A stretch of DNA of 64,000 nucleotides from Bryobacterales bacterium (GTDB lineage Bacteria > Acidobacteriota > Terriglobia > Bryobacterales > Bryobacteraceae). The notes under the pieces were generated by a model. The model searched no databases. It was not told where the DNA came from and saw nothing but the letters and a program-made list of their open reading frames with translations. This document shows positions 44,001 to 51,060 of the stretch, in pieces (position 1 is the stretch's first letter; each line of letters begins with the position of its first letter). The stretch is from the NCBI GenBank assembly GCA_016716385.1, contig JADJWL010000025.1, forward strand, positions 62,001 through 126,000, written 5' to 3'. Both the position numbers and the translations under genes were made by a program.

Positions 44001-44611
44001 ACGGCGGTATTCAGGCTGACGCTGAGCTCGCGCGGCGTGGTTCCACTGACCGGGTTCACTGCCAGCCACTGTCCGGCAGCGCCGCCCGAGGCAGTGGCGC
44101 TGAACGAAACGGCGCCACCCGTGCTCGTGACCGAGAGCGTCTGCGCCGGGGGCGCGGCAGCCCCGGCCTGGTAGAAGAAGCTCAGTTGGTTGGGAGACGC
44201 TGAGAGGTCCGACGAACCTGTCACCGTGAGCGTGATCGAGACCGCGGACGGACTGTTCTGGATGCTGCCCGCGTTGACCGTCACGGCGCCCGTATAGACG
44301 CCTGGCGCGAGTCCGGCGGGGTTTACCGTCACGGTCAATGTGCCGGGCGTCACGCCACCGAACGCAGACAGGCTGATCCAGGTCTGGCCGGGATTGCTGT
44401 AGGAAGGAAAGGCCACGAAGTTCTGCCCAGCCGCCGTGGTGGTGATGGAGATCTGCTGGCCGGCCGTCACCGGTCCACCCTGCTGAGCGGTAAACTGCAG
44501 CGATGACGGACCGAGCAGCAGCGTGTTCGTTTGCGCCGTCATCGTGTCGGAATTCCACGCTAAAAGTAGGGTGGCGATCCAGATAAATCGGATAGGATTC
44601 CAGAATTTCAT
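41006..44611 (-). CDS. Secreted nine-repeat BACON-like protein with Solibacter-type C-terminal domain
   Basis: This 1201-aa protein has an atypical signal region (FIWIATLLLAWNSDTMTAQ). Residues about 29-960 hold nine Ig-like repeats of about 100 aa, each with a P..LSF.YQ.GG..P..Q.L.V opening, a GGxWLxxxPxSGxTPxxLxVxVNxxGLxPGxYxGxVTV middle and an N-S-P-x-x-V-x-L-T-V end, resembling BACON domains. Residues about 962-1201 match the TIGR03437-type domain (NAAS..P.PVAAGMIFTVYGANIGPA ... GEVIVIYATGEGQTNPP ... VPLQL.VGG). The role is probably adhesion or binding to carbohydrate or protein at the cell surface. No catalytic domain is seen. Confidence 0.88.
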   Translation of the reverse strand: MKFWNPIRFIWIATLLLAWNSDTMTAQTNTLLLGPSSLQFTAQQGGPVTAGQQISITTTAAGQNFVAFPSYSNPGQTWISLSAFGGVTPGTLTVTVNPAGLAPGVYTGAVTVNAGSIQNSPSAVSITLTVTGSSDLSASPNQLSFFYQAGAAAPPAQTLSVTSTGGAVSFSATASGGAAGQWLAVNPVSGTTPRELSVSLNTAVLTTAGTFNGSVTIVSASGTVVVPVTVTVSTQPSLQVTPATLSFFHQIGVGGVVNRGISLNSSGSNQPFNVQVTTSTGSGWLVVTPLTGATPANLVASVLAGGLAAGTYQGNIRITSASFANTPVDIPVTLQVSPNPLIGASPAALTFNHQTAGATPGAQAVSLTSTGAQLNYQVQVTTETGQGWLTAGPSTGSTPGSITVGVNPVGLLPGEYNGTVRVNSGSAANSPLLIPVRLNVGDAALLTLSSSAISFGFQTGGSVPSPQTVTVGSTGVPLSFATEVTTQSGGQWLSAATTGNTTPATLTVSVNTAGLQPGAYQGRVRVIAPGAANTPQDLNVAFTVSQNALLVLSPQTVVFTTQVGGTQPAPQTVAVTSTGNPLPFTVASTTSNNGDWLLIGPTGGTTPRNLNIIANPAGLAVGVYTGTVTVSADGVPNSPQQVQVRLEVTSGASLEVAPATLSFTRISGGPAPPAQTLTVSSSSSALNYTVSAAASTGGGWLSATPQSGSTTGQVQVTAGGADLAPGTYNGTVTITSAGAANSPRVIPVTLTVTPPQVISVTPNLLTFSAQAGGAAPAAQPLTVTTSAGPADFTVATSTATGGPWLAATPAEGTTPGTISVSVNQATLAAGTYTGSVTITVPGAQNNPAVISVQLTVTGSPLTAAPTSLAFAYDIGGPVPAVRPLDVIAGGANVGFTAEPFTESGGNWLTVTPTSGTTPSTLSVGINIAALTPGSFTGAVRLRPTGGGVVSVPVTLTVTAALRPAITNFVNAASQTPTPVAAGMIFTVYGANIGPATPQETQIGPNGRVTTTLGNVRVLFDGTPAPLTYVSSSQINGVAPYSIANRFGVRVEVEYLGVRSLPIDIRVEPAAPGIFTLDASGRNQGAVLNQNGTVNSSVNTAARGEVIVIYATGEGQTNPPGIDGAVTGGSPPRPLLPVGVLIGGIEVPAANIQYAGSAPSLVAGALQVNVVIPLTAPVGGSVPLQLRVGGTLSPLGVTIGVR
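41732..44527 (-). repeat. Nine tandem Ig/BACON-like protein repeats
   Basis: Nine successive copies of a roughly 310-bp coding unit lie inside the secreted protein gene. The units begin near the protein segments LQFTAQQGG, LSFFYQAGA, LSFFHQIGV, LTFNHQTAG, ISFGFQTGG, VVFTTQVGG, LSFTRISGG, LTFSAQAGG and LAFAYDIGG. DNA conservation between copies is moderate, so the array is old rather than freshly expanded. Confidence 0.85.
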
Positions 44612-44684
44612 TGCTTTGCCTCCGCCTCCAGGAGCGGGTATTTGCTGGCTCTGGGACAGAGAGCACGGGATGGGCCAAACGGCG

Positions 44685-45434
44685 TTACGGCTTGGGGGCG
44701 GCTGCCAGTGCCCGAACGTCCTCGGGCAGAGCGAACCGCGAATCGGGAATGTCGGCGTTATATTCGATCGTCTGAATTGTGGTGACGAAGTCCTGGCCCA
44801 TGGTCTTCTGGCGCAGGCTGTGTGCCGTGAGAATACCGCCTACGGGCCGGTAGTCGCCGAGAATCGTCTGCGCCGGCACCTCGCCCATCTGGCTGCGGAC
44901 GATACGGTCAATCCGCACGAGCAAGCCGGTGGACACTTCGAAGAAGCGTGTTTCCGCCTCCCCTTCATTCGGCGTGAGGACTATTTTGTAGCAGCGGCGT
45001 CCGTCGATCTCTTCTTCGCCCGCGGTTTCCGCTTTGGCAAAGTGGTTCCGCCAGAGAACGCGGCTCTGGACATCGGCCTCGCGCAGGGCCGCGGCGCGCT
45101 CCGGGCCTGTCTTGAGCCTTGGCCCCAGCATGGCGGACCGCTCCCACGCGACGCCTTCGGCCGTGCCCTGTTCGAACTGGCCCACACCGGGAAGCTCCAT
45201 CAGCACATAGCTCCTGGACTTCGCCGCCTGATAGAGCGTCAGCTTGCCGGCGATGTTCTTACCGGAGAACTCAATCGCGGCGGTTGCGTACTGCGTGGAG
45301 ATCTTCTCGTAGGCAGCCTGCCCTCCGGTCACCTCGACAAACTTGTCCAGAATCTGCTCGGCGGGTGGAAGCGGAGCGGCGGCGAGCCCGGTTGCCCAGA
45401 CGATGTATACGGCGCGAAGGAGAGCGGAGGCCAT
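44685..45434 (-). CDS. Exported LolA-like/outer-membrane-lipoprotein-sorting-like protein
   Basis: This 249-aa protein has a signal peptide (VYIVWATGLAAAP). The start of the mature part, PPAEQILDKFVEVTGGQAAYEKIST, and later QTILGDYRPVGGILTAHSLRQK resemble the large family of single-domain LolA/LppX-fold proteins common in Acidobacteria and Bacteroidetes. Such proteins may carry lipid or hydrophobic molecules in the periplasm, but no specific role is established here. It follows the S41 peptidase gene by 6 bases on the same strand and is likely co-transcribed. Confidence 0.7.
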   Translation of the reverse strand: MASALLRAVYIVWATGLAAAPLPPAEQILDKFVEVTGGQAAYEKISTQYATAAIEFSGKNIAGKLTLYQAAKSRSYVLMELPGVGQFEQGTAEGVAWERSAMLGPRLKTGPERAAALREADVQSRVLWRNHFAKAETAGEEEIDGRRCYKIVLTPNEGEAETRFFEVSTGLLVRIDRIVRSQMGEVPAQTILGDYRPVGGILTAHSLRQKTMGQDFVTTIQTIEYNADIPDSRFALPEDVRALAAAPKP

Positions 45435-45440
45435 AGTCTG

Positions 45441-46673
45441 TCACCGCGAGCCGGATGGCTCGCGCAACCAGTGTAGCGCGGCTTCGAGCGCGGCATCGCG
45501 ACCGGCCAGCAAGTCGGCGCGGCGCCAGGGCGCGGGTACGTCCGGCTTCACCCCAGCACCTTCCAGAGCCGCACCCGACGTACGGACGAATCCCGCCGTG
45601 GCGTACTGGAACCGGTCGCCGTTCGGCAGTTTCTCGATCACCGAGGGCAGTGCGGCGCCGGCGCTCTCCGCCCCAAACAGCCGCGCGCGGCCCGCGTCGC
45701 GCAGACCGGCGGCGAAGATTTCCGCCGTCGAAGCCGTAGCGCCGTCGATCAGGATCGCGACCGGGCCGTGAAACGCCGGCCGCCGCGGATTGATCCGGAA
45801 GTAGACGGGACCGTCCCGGGTCAGCATCGTACCGAGACTGATTCCAGGCCGCTCGAAAAACCAGCCGGCAAGGCCCATCGCCATCGCTCCCAGACCTCCA
45901 GGATTCCCCCGCAGGTCCACCACCAGCCCGCGTGCGTCCCGCCACCGGACAAGCGCCCGTTCGAATGCCGGCATCAGGCGCACGGGATCCAGGAACAGAT
46001 TGAACGCCATCAGGCCGATGCGGTCTTCCAACTCCCGGATCTCAACCCAGACCGGTTGGGGCGGCAGGTAGCCGAAGCTGGCCATCTCGCCTTTGGGCTG
46101 GGCGCGGCGCACGGCGAGCACCACGGTTCGGCCGCTGCCGTCCTCGAATTCGACATCCACAGTCTCGCCAGCCTGTCCGGACAAGCGCGACAGGACTGCG
46201 CGCCGGACCCAGATCTCGTCAAGGTCGGGCGGGATCCGCAGGGGCTCGCCGGCGATCGTCCGGATGGCCCATCCTGGCCGGACGGGCGAGCCGGGCTCGG
46301 CCGAGGTGACGACAACTTCGCCTTCGATCAGCCGGACATCGAACCCAGCCACGCCGCCGCCCCCGGTCCCGCCGGGCACAACGTCATCCTCGAAGATAGC
46401 GAAATGGGACTGTCCCAGCCGCTCGAGCATCTCCCGCATGGCGGCGCGCGCTGCCCGGGCGTCGGCCGCCTCAGCCACCTGACGCCGGAACGGCTCAGCC
46501 AGGGCAGCCCAACCTACCCTGTCCAGAAGTTCCCGGTCCCAGTGCGACTCGGCGACTGTGCGGTGAATCCTGCTGAGGGACTCCACCTGCCGCAGCCGTT
46601 GCTCATCGGTCAGCGGCGCCGCAGCCAGGGCCAGCGGCAGCACCAGCGCGCAGAGGGTTTTCACACTCGCCAT
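45441..46673 (-). CDS. S41 family exported peptidase (CtpA/tricorn-like)
   Basis: This 410-aa protein has a signal peptide (LCALVLPLALAAAP), a helical domain, a PDZ-like segment (VTSAEPGSPVRPGWAIRTIAG) and an S41 protease core: VVDLRGNPGGLGAM, then ILIDGATASTAEIFAAGL with the nucleophile Ser. The Lys expected about 25 residues later in CtpA/Prc (GKG) is replaced by Ala in GAESAGAALPS, so the enzyme is closer to the tricorn-type S41B branch or has an altered active site. ATG 46673 is preferred to one 14 codons upstream. It is divergent from thiC. Confidence 0.85.
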   Translation of the reverse strand: MASVKTLCALVLPLALAAAPLTDEQRLRQVESLSRIHRTVAESHWDRELLDRVGWAALAEPFRRQVAEAADARAARAAMREMLERLGQSHFAIFEDDVVPGGTGGGGVAGFDVRLIEGEVVVTSAEPGSPVRPGWAIRTIAGEPLRIPPDLDEIWVRRAVLSRLSGQAGETVDVEFEDGSGRTVVLAVRRAQPKGEMASFGYLPPQPVWVEIRELEDRIGLMAFNLFLDPVRLMPAFERALVRWRDARGLVVDLRGNPGGLGAMAMGLAGWFFERPGISLGTMLTRDGPVYFRINPRRPAFHGPVAILIDGATASTAEIFAAGLRDAGRARLFGAESAGAALPSVIEKLPNGDRFQYATAGFVRTSGAALEGAGVKPDVPAPWRRADLLAGRDAALEAALHWLREPSGSR

Positions 46674-46729
46674 TATCGCCCGCGCGATACAATGGTTGAT
46701 TAACACTTCAGTCAAAGGGAATGACGGCC

Positions 46730-48118
46730 ATGCGAACCGAATGGGTGAAGAAGCGGGATGGGGACCGGGTCCGCACGCAGATGCACTACGCGCGGAAAGG
46801 AATCGTGACCGAGGAGATGGAGTACGTCGCCCGGCGGGAGAATCTCCCCGCTGAGACCGTTCGCTCCGAAGTCGCTCGCGGGCGCATGATTATCCCCGCC
46901 AACGTGCACCACACGAACCTCGAACCGATGTGCATTGGCGTGGCATCCACTTGCAAGATCAACGCCAACATCGGGAACTCCGCCACGACCTCCAATATCG
47001 ACGAAGAGTTGGAGAAGCTCAGCTATTCGATCAAGTACGGCGCCGACACCGTGATGGATCTTTCCACCGGCGGCGATATCCCGCGGATCCGGCAGGAGAT
47101 CATCCGGCACTCGCCCGTCCCGATCGGCACCGTGCCGATCTACGAAGCCTTGTCCCGCGTCCGGCGGATCGAAGATCTGACGGGCGACCTGATGCTCGAG
47201 GTGATCGAGGAACAGGCTGAGCAGGGCGTGGACTACATGACGATCCATGCGGGCGTCCTGGTGCAGCACATCCCTCTGACGACGAAGCGGATCACGGGGA
47301 TCGTCAGCCGCGGCGGGTCGATCCTGGCCGAGTGGATGGTGAAGAACCACAAGCAGAACATGCTCTACGAGCGGTTCGAGGATATTTGCAGGATTCTCGC
47401 CAAGCACGACGTAAGCTTTTCACTTGGTGACGGTCTGCGTCCGGGTTCGCTGGCCGACGCCAGCGATGAAGCGCAGTTCGCCGAACTGAAGACGTTGGGC
47501 GAGTTGACCCGGAAGGCGTGGGAATACGACGTCCAGGTGATGATCGAGGGACCGGGGCACGTCCCGATGGACCAGATCCAGCTTCAGGTGGAGAAGGAAC
47601 TCGAGTTGTGCCACGAAGCGCCGTTCTACACACTGGGTCCCCTGGTGACCGACATCGCTCCCGGTTTTGATCACATTACGTCGGCGATCGGCGCGGCGAT
47701 GATCGGCTGGTACGGCGCCTCGATGCTATGCTACGTCACCCCGAAGGAACATCTCGGGCTGCCGAACAAGGAGGACGTCAAGGCGGGCCTGATCGCGTAC
47801 AAGATCGCCGCCCACGCCGCGGATGTCGCGCGGAAGCGCCCCGGCGCGCGTGACCGCGACGACGAACTGTCCCGCGCCCGCTACCGGTTCGACTGGAAAC
47901 GGCAATTCGAACTGTCGCTCGACCCCGAGACGGCGCAGGCGATGCACGACGAAACTCTTCCCGAAGAAGGGTTCAAAGAAGCGCATTTCTGTTCCATGTG
48001 TGGTCCGAAATTCTGCTCCATGAATATCTCGGCCAAGGTGGAAAGCTTCACAGCCGAGGACGCCGAACAGGTGCTGCAAGGAAACGCGAACGCGAGCCCG
48101 CTCGTCACACTTCCGTAG
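46730..48118 (+). CDS. thiC: Phosphomethylpyrimidine synthase ThiC
   Basis: This 462-aa radical SAM enzyme converts aminoimidazole ribotide to HMP-P for thiamine synthesis. It shows ANIGNSATTSNI, ADTVMDLSTGGDIP, PVPIGTVPIYEAL, EGPGHVPMDQI, PLVTDIAPGFDHITSAIGAA and the C-terminal 4Fe-4S motif CSMCGPKFC (421, 424, 429). It is the shorter bacterial form without the long N-terminal extension. ATG 46730 has AAGGGA 9 bases before it, whereas ATG 46721 would abut the ribosome site. No TPP riboswitch fits in the 56-base gap to the divergent S41 gene. Confidence 0.97.
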   Translation: MRTEWVKKRDGDRVRTQMHYARKGIVTEEMEYVARRENLPAETVRSEVARGRMIIPANVHHTNLEPMCIGVASTCKINANIGNSATTSNIDEELEKLSYSIKYGADTVMDLSTGGDIPRIRQEIIRHSPVPIGTVPIYEALSRVRRIEDLTGDLMLEVIEEQAEQGVDYMTIHAGVLVQHIPLTTKRITGIVSRGGSILAEWMVKNHKQNMLYERFEDICRILAKHDVSFSLGDGLRPGSLADASDEAQFAELKTLGELTRKAWEYDVQVMIEGPGHVPMDQIQLQVEKELELCHEAPFYTLGPLVTDIAPGFDHITSAIGAAMIGWYGASMLCYVTPKEHLGLPNKEDVKAGLIAYKIAAHAADVARKRPGARDRDDELSRARYRFDWKRQFELSLDPETAQAMHDETLPEEGFKEAHFCSMCGPKFCSMNISAKVESFTAEDAEQVLQGNANASPLVTLP

Positions 48119-48132
48119 AAACGGAGGCGCGT

Positions 48133-48663
48133 ATGCGGCAATTCGCTGCGGTACTGACACTGGTCCTGGGAAGTCTGGCGATCGCTCCGGCGGCGCAACT
48201 CGGTGAGGCGGCGCGCGAGCGTCTGGTCCGGGAGGTGCGCAAGGAACTGGTCATGCTCCCCTTCTATAACCTGTTCGACAACTTCGGGTTCGCCATCGCC
48301 GATGGCGGATCGACCATCATCCTGCGGGGCAAGGTGACGCGTCCGACGCTCAAGACAGACGCCGAACGCGTCGTCAAGCGGATTGAGGGCGTGGAGAAGG
48401 TCGTCAACGAGATCGAGGTGCTGCCACTGTCGCCGAATGACGACCGGCTGCGCATCGCGCTCTACCGGGCTATCTACGGCCACCCGTCGCTGAATCTGTA
48501 CAGCATGCGGGCGGTGCCCCCGATCCACATCCTGGTGCAGAATGGCAACGTGACGCTGGAAGGCGTCGTGGCGCGCGCGGACGAAAAAAACATCGCCGGA
48601 ATCCAGGCGAACTCGGTGCCTGGCGTTTTCGCAGTCACCAACAATCTCGTCGTCGAAAAGTAA
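48133..48663 (+). CDS. Exported two-BON-domain protein
   Basis: This 176-aa protein has a signal peptide (QFAAVLTLVLGSLAIAPAA). Two BON repeats follow: GFAIADGGSTIILRGKVTRPTLKTDAERVV..IEGVEKVVNEIEVLP, and HILVQNGNVTLEGVVARADEKNIAGIQANSVPGVFAVTNNLVV. BON domains bind phospholipid membranes, as in OsmY, so a periplasmic envelope-protection role is likely. It lies 14 bases after thiC, with GGAGGCG before the ATG, and may be read through from thiC. A hairpin terminator follows. Confidence 0.88.
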   Translation: MRQFAAVLTLVLGSLAIAPAAQLGEAARERLVREVRKELVMLPFYNLFDNFGFAIADGGSTIILRGKVTRPTLKTDAERVVKRIEGVEKVVNEIEVLPLSPNDDRLRIALYRAIYGHPSLNLYSMRAVPPIHILVQNGNVTLEGVVARADEKNIAGIQANSVPGVFAVTNNLVVEK

Positions 48664-48675
48664 TCCGGCTGTAAC

Positions 48676-48714
48676 GGGGCCTGTGCTTGAATCGAAGAGT
48701 GTCAGGCCCCTTTT
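48676..48714 (+). terminator. Terminator-like hairpin after the BON gene, overlapping the inositol oxygenase start
   Basis: GGGGCCTG (48676-48683) and CAGGCCCC (48703-48710) form an 8-bp stem with a 19-base loop, followed by TTTTCTTC. The 3' arm and T tract fall within the first codons of the downstream inositol oxygenase, and its possible start codons lie in the loop. It may act as an attenuator as well as a terminator. Confidence 0.6.
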
Positions 48715-49538
48715 CTTCACTCGATCAATGGGACGATTTCGTCAAGGCGCGCTATAGCCCCTCGCGGGCACGGGAGGAGTTCCGCCAGTTCGACGCCTCG
48801 GCTCCGGCGTCCGTCCACGCCTTCTACCACGAGAACCACACGAAGCAGACTGTGTCCTTCGTTCTGGACCAGAAGGCCCGGTACGGCGGTCTCACGCACG
48901 GGGAGATGGGAGTGTGGGAAGCGATGGAGCGGTTGGACGCTCTGGTCGACGACAGCGACCCCGATACGGACCTTTCTCAGATCGAGCACTGTTTACAGAC
49001 CGCGGAGGCCATCCGCCGCGACGGCCGCCCGCGCTGGTTCATTCTCGCCGGCCTGGTTCACGACTTGGGCAAGGTGCTGTGCCTGTTTGGCGAGCCGCAA
49101 TGGGCCGTGGTGGGCGACACGTTCCCGGTGGGCTGCGCATGGTCGGACGCAGTTGTCTTTCCGGAATACTTCACGGGCAATCCCGATGCACGGGTCCCGG
49201 AGTACCAGACGGTGAACGGCATCTACTCCGAAGAGTGCGGTCTCGATCGCGTTCATCTGTCCTGGGGCCACGACGAGTACATCTACCTCGTCACGCGGGA
49301 CTTCCTGCCTGAGGAGGCGCAGTACATGCTGCGCTACCATTCCTTCTACCCCTGCCACCGGGAAGGAGCGTACTCACACCTGATGAACGGCAAAGACAGA
49401 ACGCTGTTCCGCTGGGTGCGGGAGTTCAATCCCTACGACCTCTACTCGAAGAGCGACGCCCGGCCGGACGTCGCGGCCGTGCGCCCGTTCTACGAAGACC
49501 TGATTGCCGAGTACTTCCCGGCCAAGGTTCGCTGGTAG
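48687..49538 (+). CDS. myo-Inositol oxygenase (MIOX)
   Basis: The protein (283 aa from TTG 48687, 279 from GTG 48699) oxidises myo-inositol to D-glucuronate with a di-iron centre. Iron ligands in family positions are His101, His125-Asp126 (LVHDLGKV), His195 (WGHDEY), His218 (RYHSFYP) and Asp251 (NPYDLYSKSD). Signature blocks LFGEPQWAVVGDTFPVGCAWSD and REGAYSHLMN are highly similar to animal and plant MIOX. No ATG exists near the start, and a terminator-like hairpin covers the start region, so expression may be controlled by folding. No inositol transporter or uronate genes are beside it; an eda-type aldolase lies at 7.6 kb. Confidence 0.95.
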   Translation: MNRRVSGPFSSLDQWDDFVKARYSPSRAREEFRQFDASAPASVHAFYHENHTKQTVSFVLDQKARYGGLTHGEMGVWEAMERLDALVDDSDPDTDLSQIEHCLQTAEAIRRDGRPRWFILAGLVHDLGKVLCLFGEPQWAVVGDTFPVGCAWSDAVVFPEYFTGNPDARVPEYQTVNGIYSEECGLDRVHLSWGHDEYIYLVTRDFLPEEAQYMLRYHSFYPCHREGAYSHLMNGKDRTLFRWVREFNPYDLYSKSDARPDVAAVRPFYEDLIAEYFPAKVRW

Positions 49539-49559
49539 ACTGAAGGTTTAGGGAGTCTC

Positions 49560-50204
49560 ATGACGCGTTATCTTTTTTCAGGCGCTCTTCTTGCAGGCGC
49601 TCTTCTTGCAGCCGTTCTTCTGTCGGGCTGCGGAGAGTCGAAGGCCCCGGTGGCGGAACAGAAGAAAGAAGAAGAGAAGCCGCCCGAGCCGGTTTCCGGC
49701 AACACCGCGTTCTTCCGGATGTATACCGCTGCCCGCGGCTGGGCTCCGGACGTGGAACCGCTGCGGCTGGTGAGTCTTCCGCTGGAAGGCGTGCCCCAGG
49801 AACCAGGCAAAGCCGGCGCTTGGCAGGCGACCTTTATCTCCCGGTCAAGCGGCCGCCAGCGTTCCTACACCTATGCGGTGATTCAGGGACCCGGCAGCCT
49901 CTACAAGGGAGTATTCGCAGGCCACGAAGAAAGCTACACACAGCGCCGGGATATCCAGCCGTTCATGATCCAGGCGCTCAAGGTGGATAGCACCACAGCC
50001 TACCAGACGGCGATCGAGCAGGGTTCCCGCGTCAAGGATTACATGGCGAAGAATCCGGACATGAACATCTCGTTCATTCTTGAGCAAACCCGGGAATTCA
50101 ACCTTCCAGCGTGGAGGGTTCTGTGGGGTGACTCCCCGACGACCAGCAACTACTCGATTTACATCGACGCGGCGAGCGGTTCCTATCTGAAGACAGCACG
50201 CTAG
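49560..50204 (+). CDS. Lipoprotein of unknown function
   Basis: This 214-aa protein has a lipoprotein signal peptide with LLSGC (Cys24) followed by a charged Lys/Glu linker. The mature part has AWQATFISRSSGRQRSYTYAVIQG and ends with VLWGDSPTTSNYSIYIDAASGSYLK, a PepSY-like pattern (a predicted strand ending in an invariant-looking aspartate and glycine). No catalytic motif is seen. It starts 21 bases after the inositol oxygenase stop and may be co-transcribed with it. A short DNA repeat lies in its signal-peptide region. Confidence 0.65.
   Translation: MTRYLFSGALLAGALLAAVLLSGCGESKAPVAEQKKEEEKPPEPVSGNTAFFRMYTAARGWAPDVEPLRLVSLPLEGVPQEPGKAGAWQATFISRSSGRQRSYTYAVIQGPGSLYKGVFAGHEESYTQRRDIQPFMIQALKVDSTTAYQTAIEQGSRVKDYMAKNPDMNISFILEQTREFNLPAWRVLWGDSPTTSNYSIYIDAASGSYLKTAR
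49579..49622 (+). repeat. 15-bp tandem repeat in the lipoprotein signal-peptide region
   Basis: The unit CAGGCGCTCTTCTTG occurs at 49579-49593 and 49594-49608, with a diverged third copy at 49609-49622. It encodes the Gly-Ala-Leu-Leu-Ala repeats of the signal peptide hydrophobic core. Being a multiple of three, copy-number change would lengthen or shorten the signal peptide without frameshift. Confidence 0.8.
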
Positions 50205-50211
50205 CCTCGGT

Positions 50212-51030
50212 TCAGTACCGCTGGAAGATGAGACGGGCACGGGTGCGCAGATAAGCCTCTTCCCCCTGGCTGGCCGGGTTCGTCGGCGCCTGGCACCATT
50301 CCCGGTCCCAGAAGTCCTTTCTTTCGGCTGCCAAGGCCGCATCCTGCATGGCGTTGCGCTGCAGGAAGCGGCGAATCGAGGGGCTCAGCGGTCCGTTTGC
50401 CTTCTCGGGGTCCGCACCGCAGACGTGGCGGCTCCAGGGTCCTTCAGTCTGAGCGGTGGCCGGCGCCGTTAGCGGAGCGGGACGTACGAAGCGGTTCATC
50501 GTCATAGGCACCCGCGCCGACTCCACACGCACTTCCATGGGATAGATGATCCAGCGGTCGTCGACAAAGACCTGCGCCTCGACCCGAAGCCGCTCCGGGG
50601 GCGTATCCGCGGCAACCCACGCATCGATCCAGAACAGGTGCGCCGTCTGCCCTTCCACGACCGGCGTCTCCGGCCCGACGCCCGCCCGGAGACCTTCGAT
50701 CTTTTCCAGGCGGTCCGGGATCCATTCCCCTCGGTGCTGCTCGTAGCGCGCCCGGTAGATCGTCAGGCGGAGGCGGTCGTCAGGGTTCTGCGCCACGTAG
50801 AAGTGGAAGGGCTTGCCGGGGGGCATGGTCACCGCGGCCAGCCACGATGCATACGCGTTCCTGGCGACGGCTGGAGACAGAACTTCTCTGACTGTCCCAC
50901 CCTGGTCTGCGCGCAGAATGCGGCCGAACGGATCGATCCGTCGAAACTCCGAGTACACGCGCAGAGACTGCGCGGAGACTGGGAGGAACCCCGTGAACAA
51001 GACCAGAAGGAGACAGGCGACCCGTGACAA
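50212..51030 (-). CDS. Exported protein of unknown function
   Basis: This 272-aa protein has a signal peptide (ACLLLVLFTGFLPVSAQ). Mature segments include FHFYVAQNPDDRLRLTIYRARYEQ, HLFWIDAWVAADTPPERLRVEAQVFVDDRWIIYP, and a C-terminal FWDREWCQAPTNPASQGEEAYLRTRARLIFQRY that vaguely resembles the end of GWxTD domains, too weakly for assignment. Two Cys residues in the C-terminal half could form a disulphide. It converges with the lipoprotein gene and lies downstream of the Wzc-like gene on the same strand. Confidence 0.6.
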   Translation of the reverse strand: MSRVACLLLVLFTGFLPVSAQSLRVYSEFRRIDPFGRILRADQGGTVREVLSPAVARNAYASWLAAVTMPPGKPFHFYVAQNPDDRLRLTIYRARYEQHRGEWIPDRLEKIEGLRAGVGPETPVVEGQTAHLFWIDAWVAADTPPERLRVEAQVFVDDRWIIYPMEVRVESARVPMTMNRFVRPAPLTAPATAQTEGPWSRHVCGADPEKANGPLSPSIRRFLQRNAMQDAALAAERKDFWDREWCQAPTNPASQGEEAYLRTRARLIFQRY

Positions 51031-51060
51031 AACGTTCGCCCTTCATCGTAACGCGTCCTG

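Noticed and set aside
46674..46729. TPP riboswitch upstream of thiC
   Set aside because: Only 56 bases separate thiC from the divergent S41 gene and the conserved CUGAGA and pairing elements are not there.
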